64,000 nucleotides of DNA from Eimeria necatrix (lineage: Eukaryota; Apicomplexa; Conoidasida; Eucoccidiorida; Eimeriidae), in assembly GCF_000499385.1 (NCBI RefSeq), contig NW_013651995.1, forward strand, positions 1 to 64,000. Reading direction: 5' to 3'. Made by a program: the position numbers and the translations under genes. The notes under the pieces are model-generated. The model saw only the letters and a program-made list of their open reading frames with translations, had not been told where the DNA came from and did no database searches. This document shows, in pieces, positions 11,119 to 22,013 of the stretch (its first letter is position 1; each line of letters opens with the position of its first letter).

Positions 11119-11793
11119 TCTGCTGCTGGAGGCCCCAGCCAGGCCTTTCTTTCTGTGGACGAGCCCGCGCCTTCTGTCCGTCTTTGCTGCTCTCTGGTGT
11201 ACGTACACCGCGGAGTTCTTGAGTGGCTTTAATGGAAAAGAAACGGAAATGAATAAAAGAAAGAAATGAAAAGTGTTTCTTCGCCTTCTAGCTCCAGCTT
11301 TCTTCGCAGTGGCTTCTGCTTGGCTGTGCATTTCGACTCCGCGGATCTTGTGATTTTTTGTTTCCTTTTGCAAAAAAAAGAAAATGATTTATTTCCTTTT
11401 CAAAAAGTGTTTGTTATTGATTTGCAAAAGTGTTCTTTTTATTTTGTGAGGCTTCAGGTGGCGGCGGCGCCGAAGCCCGAAGGCTTGTCCGGCGTGTTCG
11501 TCGTGGAGTGTACAGACACCGCAGACTTCTGGCGCACGGCGCAGCCCGTCAAGTTGAAAAGCAAACTTTTGAATTCCAACTTGCAGGCCTCTGCGCAGCA
11601 CATGTGGGCCAATAAATGTGCAAGTTTTTGCATTTAAAGTTCCTTTTGCTGCGTTTTCCGCGGAAAATCGATTTTTTTTTTTTGCAAAGTTCCACTTCCA
11701 GGGCCGGAGTGGCGCTGTTTCCGGCGCTTCCAGCGGAGAGTTTTGCTACTTTATTGCGCACTTTTATTGTTTTTAAGTTCATTATAAATGACC

Positions 11794-11829
<36 letters not shown>

Positions 11830-12038
11830 GGCCCCGCAGGTTCAACTACAGCAACTGCGGCAGGGCCTGCCCCATTGCGCAGCACTTGGAGGTTTCCGTT
11901 TTGAAGGGAAGGCCCTCGGGCTGGTCTTGGGGCAAAGACCCGGACTTGTGGGTGGCGCAGCCGCACCTGCTGTTTGCTGCTGAAGGTGCAGCAGCAGCAG
12001 CAGCAGCAGCAGCAGAGGACTTCAGAGACGAACTCTAG
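9779..12038 (+). CDS. SDF2: SDF2-like MIR-domain ER luminal protein (RDEL)
   Basis: This is probably a soluble ER protein of the SDF2 family, which acts with Hsp40/BiP-type chaperones. Exons are 9779-9921, 10273-10324, 10804-11058, 11458-11603 and 11840-12038, giving 264 aa with all phases consistent. A signal peptide (MGASLHFFSLLLPAVSW) is followed by VTFGSAIVLEHEATRHKLYS. SDF2-like blocks follow: SSDSPSFWLVRP, VPCGAAVALQHVGSWATL, SPNYEVAAAPKPEG, and a C-terminal MIR block with ADFWRTAQPVKLKSK and CGRACPIAQHLEV. It ends EDFRDEL, a KDEL-type retrieval signal. Poly-Ala tracts from CTG runs interrupt the MIR fold in exon 3 and precede the tail, so it is longer than the usual 210-220 aa. The poly-Ala in exon 3 could instead be a cryptic in-frame intron. 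Identity rests on motif order and the ER signals. Confidence 0.82.
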
Positions 12039-12148
12039 AGGCTCTTCCCCCACACACTGCGGCTGCCTCCTTTGTCTTTACTTTCCCGAATTGCCTCGAG
12101 GGCTTTTTCGCGCTAAGTCCCACTTAGTGCCAGTCAACAGGGGCCAAA

Positions 12149-12233
12149 CTCCGCATGCATGCATGCATGCATGCATGCAGAGGTGCTGCCCTCTAGCTAG
12201 CCCGGCTGCATGCGCATGCGCATGCGCATGCAG
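12149..12233. repeat. GCATGCAT and GCATGCGC alternating runs
   Basis: (GCAT)n at about 12153-12180 and (GCATGC)n at about 12208-12233 are alternating purine-pyrimidine and fully self-complementary. TGCATGCA is also a known coccidian promoter word, but the tandem context suggests a microsatellite. Confidence 0.8.
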
Positions 12234-12820
12234 CCCCAGGTGTAGACAAATGTAGAAAATAAAGTGCTGCAAATGCCTTTTTTTCTCTTTTAGTTTTCCA
12301 CTTTTAGTGCAAAGTGTAGAAGAAGAAGCGCCGGAGAGGCGGAGTGCCTTTTGCTGCAGATTTTGGCCTTTGAGTGCAGCTGCTTTTGAAGAGTTTCGCT
12401 GCTGAATTATTTGTTCGTTTTTAATTCCTTTATTCGTTTTTAATTCATTTGTTTATTTATAATGCATTTATTTATAATTCATTTGTTCATTTATAATTCA
12501 TTCATTTATAATTCATGCGCATGCGCATGCGCATGCAGCCCCAGGTGTAGACAAATGTAGAAAATAAAGTGCTGCAAATGCCTTTTTTTCTCTTTTAGTT
12601 TTCCACTTTTAGTGCAAAGTGTAGAAGAAGAAGCGCCGGAGAGGCGGAGTGCCTTTTGCTGCAGATTTTGGCCTTTGAGTGCAGCTGCTTTTGAAGAGTT
12701 TCGCTGCTGAATTATTTGTTCGTTTTTAATTCCTTTATTCGTTTTTAATTCATTTGTTTATTTATAATGCATTTATTTATAATTCATTTGTTCATTTATA
12801 ATTCATTCATTTATAATTCA
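12209..12820. repeat. Two tandem copies of a 305-bp unit
   Basis: The segment starting at the GCATGC run and continuing with CAGCCCCAGGTGTAGAC at 12231 recurs with the same order at 12536, including the AGAAGAAGCGCCGGAGAGGC stretch. The offset is 305 bp and I saw no difference, pointing to a recent duplication. Confidence 0.88.
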
Positions 12821-13215
12821 TCTTTTTTAATTCATTTATTTATTCATAATTCCTTTATTCATTTGTAATTCCTTTATCACTTATAATTCCTTTATTCACT
12901 CGAAATTCATTTATTCATTTGCAATTCCTTTATTCATTTGTAATTCCTTTATTCATTTGTAATTCCTTTATCACTTATAATTCCTTTATTCATTTGTAAT
13001 TCCTTTATCACTTATAATTCCTTTATTCACTTATAATTCCTTTATTCATTTGCAATTCCTTTATTCATTTGTAATTCCTTTATCAATTTGCAATTCCTTT
13101 ATCAATTTGCAATTCCTTTATTCATTTGTAATTCCTTTATCAATTTGCAATTCCTTTATCAATTTGCAATTCCTTTATCAATTTGCAATTCCTTTATTCA
13201 TTTGTTATGTTCATT
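12821..13215. repeat. TTTATTCATTTGTAATTCC minisatellite
   Basis: A long array of 18-20-bp variants such as TTCCTTTATTCATTTGTAA and TTTATCACTTATAATTCC. Intergenic, no coding potential. Confidence 0.88.
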
Positions 13216-13378
13216 TGTTCATTAATTTTGGCCTTCTGTCGAGGCCCCTTCAGCGGAGGGCTGGAGGAAATGCCTCTGGAGTTTCTTTCCCCCCATAATG
13301 CTTTTGTGGTGTTTCTTGCCGCCAGTTGCTGGCTGGGGTTTGTGTGTCGATGAGCAATTTAAATAGTTCTCTTCTGCA

Positions 13379-13427
<49 letters not shown>

Positions 13428-13516
13428 GGGGGCCAGCCTGTTGAAGAACTTGGTGCGCAGAGGCCTGCCAGAATAAACAAGGACAAAAATAAGTGCTGAA
13501 TAGGCCTCTGAAAACA

Positions 13517-13579
13517 GAGCTGCAAATGCTGAGGCAAAAAAAAGAAAGTTTCCTTTTTTTGCCTCAGCATTTGCAGCTC
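13517..13579. repeat. Perfect inverted repeat (hairpin)
   Basis: GAGCTGCAAATGCTGAGGC at 13517-13535 is exactly complementary to GCCTCAGCATTTGCAGCTC at 13561-13579. Runs of A and T extend the stem to about 26 bp around a loop of roughly 11 nt. Confidence 0.9.
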
Positions 13580-14530
13580 AAAGTTTGGATTCATTTGCCT
13601 CTTGGAAGTGGAGTTGAAATGCGTCATTGGAGTGGGATCTGAACTGCTTTTGGTCTGCCGTATTGTCGCTTCGACTTGTCAGTCTTTTTGCCTTTCTTAT
13701 TTGCTGCTTTAATTGGCATTTGGGGCAACCGAGGAGTCAATGCGCAGGGGTTGTTGCACTCCAGAAGCTGCATTTCCGTGCCAGTTCTGCTGAGTGAAAC
13801 GGGAATAAGTAAATTAAAAATAAATAAATAAATAATAAATAAACAGATTACATGATCAAGCCTTTTCCTTCTACCCATAAATAAATTGGTGCATGTTTCC
13901 TTGTAGAAAGGAACTCTCAGGTTCTTGAATATACTCCATCATTCCCGCCTGCTGCAGAACATTGTGGCAAATTGAATGTGTGTTGTTCCACTTCATGTTC
14001 TGGAAAGAAAACTGCAAAAATGCCACTTCGCCCGCACAAACTTGGAAGTTTTTTGGGACTTTTGTTGCCGATGTGGCCAAAGGAAAGTTTCCTGCATATC
14101 TCACGGAGCCACAACTGCACTTCACAGCCCCCCAGGCTGAACAGTTCAGAACGCGGCGAGGCCGCTGGGGTGAAATGGCTCCAAAATCCCCCCGAAAATT
14201 GACAATTAGTTCTAAAAAGTTCCAATTTTAGGGTTATTTATAGCACAGATAGCACAGACACTTCTGTGGCCTAGGAAGCCAATGGATTCCCCGAGCTGCG
14301 GGTTGTGTGCGAGCGGCCATTGCTGAAACGGAACAGTAATTCGCTCGCCCTTATCTTCTTTCTGAACAGAGCAATAAATTCAATGTTGTTTTGGTCTTTT
14401 GCTTGCGTGGACTGTTTTGTAAACGCGATAAGTCATCTTTGTAGTTTCCTTCCCCTCATAGCTGCCAGGAGTGCCTGTCTCGCCACGCCTGAACCTGCTG
14501 CCTCACTAATTGTTAAGTGATCTTCTTGGC

Positions 14531-14612
14531 TTCTCTGCCTTCCACCACTTTCTTTGGGGAGGGAGAACTGAATTCTCTGCCTTCCACCACTTTCTTCGGG
14601 GAGGGAGAACTA
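14531..14612. repeat. 42-bp direct duplication
   Basis: TTCTCTGCCTTCCACCACTT starts at 14531 and again at 14573. Both copies are followed by a TCTT(T/C)GGGGAGGGAGAACT stretch. Confidence 0.85.
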
Positions 14613-17600
14613 AATGACTGGTCTGGCGCTGGCTTTCTGCGGAATCCTACCTGGGTTGAATCAAGCAACGATCTGAAGTGGCAGGATGCCAAGGGCTTTG
14701 AATTAGCGATCTCAGCCGCCAATCCGAAACAAAAAAAGCCGATTGGCATGCTGAAAAAAGACAAACATATGTTTAGCGAATTGGATCACTGCGAACAAAA
14801 AGAAAAGAGGCGAAAGCTTGGCCAGTGGCAAACCCACACACAGGACACAGCAGAAAGCCGCACAGCAGAGCGACGCAAATTTAAAGAAGAACACAAATTT
14901 GGCAGTGTTTACTTCGGAACATTTGACAGTGTTTACGTGGGACACATTTGAAATGACCCTTGATCTTGCCTTTGGCACCCGACTTGTGGACAAGCTGGAT
15001 TTGATGTTCGTGAGTGAGGAGCTGTTTCCCTGCAGACGTGTCATGCACTCCCCACCAGCAGGCGTCAACTTCATTCAAAGATCATTTTCTCCCTTCTTTA
15101 CTACCTTTGACATCTTCCTGTATAATTTAGTGAATAGGGGCCTCTGCCGTTCACAAAAGCTCTCAACAATGGGCGAAAAACGACGAAAACGCTTATAGTT
15201 GAAGAGTGACGGAATGAATATTACTCGCCATTAGTGGGGCAGGACACTGGCCACTAGGTACTCTAGTCTGTTTGAAACAAAAAGGGTTATATGGTAGATT
15301 ACTCAGAAACACGTGCAGTGCCATCGGTGGAGCCTCATATCCTTATTGCAAAGAGCAGAAGCTGCTTGCCTGCATTCCTGTTCAATGTCTTTCTCGAAGT
15401 TGAAAGAATTGCTACATTAATTTTAGGGCGCTTTTAGTCTCAACCTCGCGCTATGGCCTCCAATGTCACAAGAACAGATGCGCGGCACAGCAATTCGAAT
15501 GCGCTCACGCCGTATTTAGCTTTATTCAAACGCTTCGTGTTCTCCATGTAGATCGTCCTTTGTTTCAGAGGCTAAAACGTCATAATGAACAAGCATTGCA
15601 GTTTTCACCTCGCTGCAGCTCTGTACACAGAGCCATTTGCCACCGCGAGAGCTCAAAGGACGGACAAAGGCAAGGAGAAACGTCGCTGCCTGTGGTCAGC
15701 CTCAGCCATGAGCGTCACACAACGAACGGCTGCCAGAAATAACGGCACTGCAACTGCTCAGCAACTCCAGCAATTACGATGAAGCTATGAACGCGAATTT
15801 GTCTTGGAGTTTCTTCCCTGGCACCCTTGTCTGCTGGGCCTTTGCAGGATGAGAAGTGACATGGAGCCATCGTTGAAACAGCTACAATATCCTTATCCGA
15901 ACAGCCTAAACGTGGCTGTGCGCGGTGGGGAACAGTCACCACTGTCACCTCGAGCAGGCACCCCTGGAAAGAAATAAGCACTGTTAGTTTGCTGACGTGA
16001 TATGAATCGCGATGCTTGCTGAACGCGGTGAACAGTGGTGGCACTGACCTTACCGATGCTACTCAGATGATTCAACATTTTTGAAGGAATATGTGGTTCA
16101 AATGAAGGCAGTCCTGACTAGCACATAGCTTACTGGCTGCCTGCAAGATTTCGCCTATCTCGTCGCCGTAATCGCAGTAGAATCAGCGATCTAAATGCAG
16201 TATTGCCCTGCCATCTTGAATCTTGGTCTAAACCACACTCTACAGCGGCGCTCTTCTGCATCCGCTCCTTCTCAAGGAGGAATTTCGGAAAGCTTCCTTT
16301 TCTATGGCTTGTGAGGACTCTCGTGTTTTTAAGATTCCCTTGAAAGGCACTGTATTTGTGCGGGTAAGTCACTGAGCAGATACTACAATGCTCATGAATG
16401 ATCTCCTCTCAGATGAAAAGTATATGTCTGAGGACTCGTAAATTTCACTGTGGGCAAGATTTTGTGCAGGAAAGTGAAGAAGCAGTAGACATTCCTGTTG
16501 TGACATGCACGGTTTTGGGCCTGGAAATCTAGTTGTACATGGTACAGAAGGTGATTCTGGGCTTCATCACACAGGGATGGGCGCGTTGTTGCAGGAAGAT
16601 TCAGTACTGCAGGGCTGGGCGCTACAGGTTTCAGTGGTGGCTGCCTCAGTAGCGGTCCAGCGAATGATGCTGTTCTGATTGCTAAGCGTGGGACAAATCA
16701 GCCCTTTGACCTTTCACTTGCCAGGCTTCACCCATCATGAAGAGCGCCAGCAAGACGTTTTCTTGCTTGCAAGCTTCCCAGTATCTCGGCACTAACCAAA
16801 ACAGTGGACGGTGACTAAATGCCAAGTCATCGCTGTGGGGTGTATCTGCCGTTAGGACTCCTGCTGCTGCATCTGAATTTGGAATTTATTTTTGCTGAAT
16901 CTTAAAAAATAAGCATCCCATAGCTTCGCTTAATTGCTGCACATCGCCCGCGCATCTTGGAACCTGCATATGAGAACCAGGTAACAAGCCAAATATTCGG
17001 GCTCCTGCCGATCCTGTTGGGCTTCTTATGTCTAGTTCCAAGACCAAGACAGAGGTACACAAAAGCACAAAAGTCGCCGCCTCGCAATGAGTTTCTGCGC
17101 CTGAAGCACTGGAAGATAATGTTCGCGCGCACTATAAACTACAATTTGAATGGGCGCGAGAATTGAATGCGAGTTCCGTCTCAGTGTCACGAAAAGCTCC
17201 ACTGGTTGTCTTTTTCTGTTTCCCCAGAATGTCATTCGGAGAAAAAAAATGAATCTAAGCAGCGGATGAAAACTATAAGATCAATAGATCAAAAGATCTT
17301 GTTTTGTCTTTCGACTGACTGACCAAATGCTTTCACAAAGTCGCAACGCGTTTTAGAAACGTACTATATCGGATTTGCCTACCATACAGAATGGAACAAA
17401 TCAATCACCAAACGGAGGCCAAAAAGTGAAATGCCTGATTTATATATTCTCATCGTCCCCTTCTATTTCATTACAAAAAGGATTTTATTAAAACAAGACG
17501 AGAAGGCTCGCTGCAGTTGCTTGCATATTCGAATGATTCGCAGTGAAAGAGCGATTGTCCGGTTACAGGAAATCAAAATCGTTTCCATTAAAAGCAAATC

Positions 17601-17742
17601 ACCAACGAGCATGTGATCACTGACAAAAACAAGATTCAAACGCGAAACTTCTCCGGTTTAGAGTTATTGCGTGGGAGCAACAAATGACGCGCTCGGTCAA
17701 AGTAAAAAAGACATTAAATACATTACGAAGCTGATGCTGCGC

Positions 17743-20648
17743 TTATGCACGGCCTCCTCTCAGGTGGGAAGTGAGTGCTTCGGCTTCATTAGGCTTCAAT
17801 ATGGGGAGAATCCTGTATAGGAAAGAGACGAAGCAGTCGATGGTGGTAGTGATGGTGATTTTACAAGGTTCCGGCTCTGGGACGCTGGTTGTGCATTGTC
17901 TAGAAGATGGCAGCGTGGTGGTCGGTTCGGTAGTCGATGCATGGGTGCTGCACGATCCAGTGCTGGACGCTTCGGTGCTAGATGCTTCCGTGCTAGATGC
18001 TCCGGTGCTGGACGATCCAGTGCTGGACGCTTCGGTGCTAGATGCTTCCGTGCTAGATGCTCCGGTGCTGGACGCTTCGGTGCTGGACGCCTCGGTGCTG
18101 GACGCTTCGGTGCTGGACGCTTCGGTGCTGGACGCTTCTGTGCTGGACGCTTCGGTGCTAGATGCTCCGGTGCTGGACGCTTCGGTACTCGACGCTTCGG
18201 TGCTAGATGCTCCGGTGCTGGACGCTTCGGTACTCGACGCTTCAGTTGAAGATGCTTCAGTTGAAGATGCTTCAGTTGAAGATGCTTCAGTTGAAGATGC
18301 TTCAGTAGATGAGGCTTCAGTTGAAGATGCTTCAGTTGAAGATGCTTCAGTTGAAGATGCTTCAGTAGATGAGGCTTCAGTAGATGAGGCTTCAGTAGAT
18401 GAGGCTTCAGTAGATGAGGCTTCAGTAGATGAGGCTTCAGTAGAGGAGGCTTCAGTAGAGGAGGCTTCAGTAGAGGAGGCTTCAGTAGAGGAGGCTTCAG
18501 TAGAGGAGGCTTCAGTAGATGAGGCTTCAGTTGAAGATGCTTCAGTTGAAGATGCTTCAGTTGAAGATGCCTCTGTTGAAGATGCTTCAGTTGAAGATGC
18601 CTCAGTTGAAGATGCCTCAGTTGAAGACGCTTCAGTTGAAGACGCTTCAGTTGAAGATGCCTCAGTTGAAGATGCCTCAGTTGAAGATGCCTCAGTTGAA
18701 GATGCCTCAGTTGAAGATGCCTCAGTTGAAGATGCCCCAGTTGAAGATGCCTCAGTTGAAGATCCCTCTGTTGAAGATCCCTCTGTTGAAGATCCCTCTG
18801 TTGAAGATCCCTCAGTTGAGGAGGCTTCAGTTGAAGATCCCTCAGTAGAGGAGGCTTCAGTAGAGGAGGCTTCAGTAGAGGAGGCTTCAGTAGAAGAGGC
18901 TTCAGTAGAGGAGGCTTCAGTAGAGGAGGCTTCAGTAGATGAGGCTTCAGTGGACGAAGCTTCAGTGGACGAAGCTTCAGTGGACGAAGCCTCAGTGGAT
19001 GAGGCTTCAGTGGATGAAGCTTCTGTAGAAGATGCCTCAGTCGAAGATGCTTCGGTCGAAGATGCTTCAGTCGAAGATGCTTCGGTCGAAGATGCTTCAG
19101 TCGAGGATGCTTCAGTCGAAGATGCCTCAGTTGAAGACCCTTCAGTTGAAGACCCTTCAGTTGAAGATGCCTCAGTCGAAGATGCCTCAGTTGAAGATCC
19201 CTCCGTTGAAGATGCCTCAGTTGAAGATGCCCCAGTTGAAGATGCCTCAGTTGAAGATGCCTCAGTTGAAGATCCCTCAGTTGAAGATCCCCCAGTTGAA
19301 GATGCCTCAGTTGAAGATGCCTCTGTTGAGGATGCCTCAGTTGAGGATGCCTCGGTAGATGATGCCTCAGTTGAAGACGCCTCAGTTGAGGATGCCTCAG
19401 TTGAAGATCCCTCAGTTGAAGATCCCTCAGTTGAAGATCCCTCAGTTGAAGACGCCTCAGTTGAAGATGCCTCTGTTGAGGATGCCTCAGTTGAGGATGC
19501 CTCGGTAGATGATGCCTCAGTTGAAGACGCCTCAGTTGAAGATCCCTCAGTTGAAGATCCCTCAGTTGAAGATCCCTCAGTTGAGGATGCCTCTGTTGAG
19601 GATGCCTCGGTAGAAGATGCCTCAGTCGAGGAGGCTTCAGTAGAAGATGCCTCAGTTGAAGATCCTTCAGTAGAAGATCCTTCAGTAGAAGATGCCTCAG
19701 TGGAAGATGCCTCTGTCGAAGACGCCTCAGTCGAAGATGCCTGAGTTGAAGATGCTTCAGTAGAGGATGCTTCAGTTGAAGATGCCTCAGTCGAAGATGC
19801 CTCAGTTGAAGATGCCTCAGTCGAGGATGCCTCAGTCGAAGACGCCTCAGTCGAAGACGCCTCAGTCGAAGACGCCTCGGTAGAAGATGCCTCAGTTGAA
19901 GATGCCTCAGTTGAAGATGCCTCAGTTGAAGATGCCTCAGTTGAAGATGCCTCAGTTGAAGATGCCTCAGTTGAAGATGCCTCGGTGGAAGATGCCTCAG
20001 TTGAAGATGCCTCAGTTGAAGATGCCTCGGTGGAAGATGCCTCAGTTGAAGATCCCTCAGTTGAAGATCCCTCAGTTGAAGATCCCTCAGTTGAAGATGC
20101 CTCAGTTGAAGACGCCTCAGTTGAAGATGCCTCAGTTGAAGATGCCTCAGTTGAAGATGCCTGAGTTGTGCTTGGCTCAGTTGTACTTGGCTCAGTTGAA
20201 ACTGCTTCCGTTGTGGACGGTTCCGTAACAGGGGCAGATGTCGTTGTGCTGGTGTAGCATGCGCTGCAGCAGAAAGCTGTGTATCCCCTTTCACAGAGGA
20301 ACCTGCGGAGAGCAGCCTCTAGTTCTTCTTTTGGGACTTCCTGTTTTTCTTCGAGAAAATCAGTAATATCTTCCAAGAGGCCAGGGCTTTCACGGATCAC
20401 GGGGTATCTCGCGTCCAGACCAGGGAAAATCGCCAGTATTTGCTGTAAATCAACTTCTCTGCGGGGAGCAGCTCCTTTGGCCGACATGGCACAAGAATCC
20501 TGCGCCCAGAGAAGGGCTACACCTGAGAAAGGAAAGCATACGGGTATTGCCGAAAAATTACGGAACTCAACCTCAACCGGAGAAAAGTGGAGTGCTTACC
20601 GAGCAGAATCGGAGCTGAACATCTCCGAAGGGAAGAGAGGATCGTCAT
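17743..20648 (-). CDS. Secreted Ser/Thr/Glu pentapeptide-repeat protein
   Basis: Two exons: 20600-20648 and 17743-20522, with a 77-nt intron in phase 1; 942 aa. Exon 1 plus the start of exon 2 gives a classical signal peptide (MTILSSLRRCSAP, then ILLGVALLWAQDSCA), invisible if the in-exon Met at 20487 is taken as start. An acidic, probably helical N-terminal domain (about residues 30-95) ends in a Cys cluster (FCCSACY). Then come about 145-150 copies of the pentad (A/G)SSTE, encoded by a 15-bp repeat, and a short Cys-containing C-terminal domain ending SHLRGGRA. No GPI signal or membrane segment is evident. The Ser/Thr density suggests heavy O-glycosylation, so a mucin-like surface, secretory-organelle or wall protein is plausible. 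No homologous family was recognised, and the function is unknown. Confidence 0.85.
17955..20170 (-). repeat. 15-bp coding minisatellite ((A/G)SSTE)n
   Basis: About 2.2 kb of 15-bp units. Neighbouring units share synonymous codon variants in blocks, for example a GACGCTTCGGTGCTG class on the plus strand at 17960-18240 and a GTTGAAGATGCCTCA class elsewhere. This indicates local homogenisation by slippage or unequal exchange. Confidence 0.95.
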
Positions 20649-22013
20649 TTTCGTGAAAAAGAGTGAAGTTGCGAATAGGGGAAAGATGGATCGGAGTGAT
20701 GGCCCGTAACTTCCGGTCGGCCTAAGAGGGAGCGCGCCGAGGGCTCCGTGCTAAAAAACGGCTGGAAAAGAGGCACCATACGAAAATGAGAAGGCCAAAA
20801 TTTGGATTTGGGCAAACTGTTGTTACCTACTTAGAAGTGCAGTGTTGGAGGAAGACGGTTAACTGAGAGGTGGTCTGCCTGCTGGAGAACACCAGACACC
20901 ACTGGACTGCAAGATGACGCCTAATGCCCGCGAGTAGTTGGGGGAACTGACACTTGAATACCTGAAATTACCGGAAGTAAATTGTAGGTACCAAGTGAGA
21001 ATCGAAGTTTGGTTGTGCTTTCTGATTCAGTAATCACAGCGAAGTTTTCTCGGCTGTCAAGACACCGCAAAGTGACCCAGCTCGGACAACACCATCGGCA
21101 GCGTTGTTCTTCCGAAATGGTTCTGAGCTATGGGTGCTTCCTTGCACAACTCCAAATCTAGCCAATTTTTAGTCAAAACTGAGTACTCATTAGAAGGGAA
21201 ACAACTGCTTCAGCCTACTCAAAGGCAAAGTATGGGAGTCAGAGGTGCCTTAGGTTGCCAGTTCTCCTCCGTGATGCTGAAACAGTGTCTGACATAGCTG
21301 AAAAACATAAATTTAGAAATAAGTATGCAGTATGCATGCTATTTAGCAGAATGCAGGTTCACGAATCGTATGCTGTAGGCGAGCTCTTTCTCATAAGCTA
21401 TTCGAGCGTTGTTCAGTGCTGGGCTAACTGTGTATATGAGAATCTGGAGCGCATGCCTGCCAGTGCTGGCAAGTGGCAACGCTGGAAGTCATGTGTTGAA
21501 GCAAGACTTAGATCGCCAGGCAAATGATAAAATCGTATGTACAAAGGAAGCCATCTTTCGCACTCGAGGCAGCCGTGAGCTGCACCCGAGTCCGTAGACT
21601 GTTTGTGCTGTAAGCTTCCACCTTCGCATTCACGCGATGGAACATCGGCAGAAACGAAATTTACACTGCCGGTCAATATAATGCCCAATTGCCAGCCGGC
21701 AACAAGGTCGAAAAACAATGCTGTGCGACATGTTGCACAGAGGGGCAAGCGCAAGCATGGCAAGCATGGACGAAATCAGCATGTTCAGTCGCCAGTCCGC
21801 ATTTGCACATTGTTACTCCATGGCTTTTCGCGAGTCCAGATTCCTTTTATAAAAAACTGCATGTGTACTAGGTCCACAGCAAAGGACTCTGCATGCTGGA
21901 AACGCTCAATTCAGTATGATCACTTGAATTGGCACTTGCACATATCAGCGAACTTCAGACTCCGCTGAGCGTCATATACATTGTCAACTTTTGCCGTACA
22001 CGGTTCGCCCTCA
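20649..22013. other. Intergenic interval, nothing recognised
   Basis: It lies between the start of the repeat-protein gene (minus) and the stop of the Moco-sulfurase-like gene (minus). The sequence is plain and non-repetitive, with scattered short open frames. It should hold the promoter of the repeat-protein gene. Confidence 0.6.

Larger units (their letters stand above)
12039..17742. other. Long interval without a supported gene
   Basis: The left part (12.1-13.2 kb) is tandem repeats and a duplicated block. A CTG tract lies at 13382-13427 and a perfect hairpin at 13517-13579. From 13.6 to 17.7 kb the sequence is non-repetitive and feature-poor. A minus-strand open stretch at 13871-14125 (containing HNVLQQAGMMEYIQEPE) and plus-strand stretches at 14517-15198 look partly protein-like, but no splice chain or family was recognised. 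A 42-bp unit is duplicated at 14531-14612. Confidence 0.6.

Noticed and set aside
10423..11373. 316-codon minus frame with poly-Ser/Gln
   Set aside because: Antisense to SDF2-like exons and CTG tracts.
17771..19744. 657-codon plus-strand frame (DASVE repeats)
   Set aside because: It is the antisense of the (A/G)SSTE coding repeat. A 15-bp unit without stops keeps several frames open automatically.
17955..20170. CRISPR-like regular repeat
   Set aside because: There are no spacers; units are contiguous 15-bp codon-phase repeats in a eukaryote.
17796..20294. 832-codon minus frame rich in LQLRHLQLRH
   Set aside because: Alternative frame of the same 15-bp repeat; the accepted frame has the signal peptide and coherent end domains.
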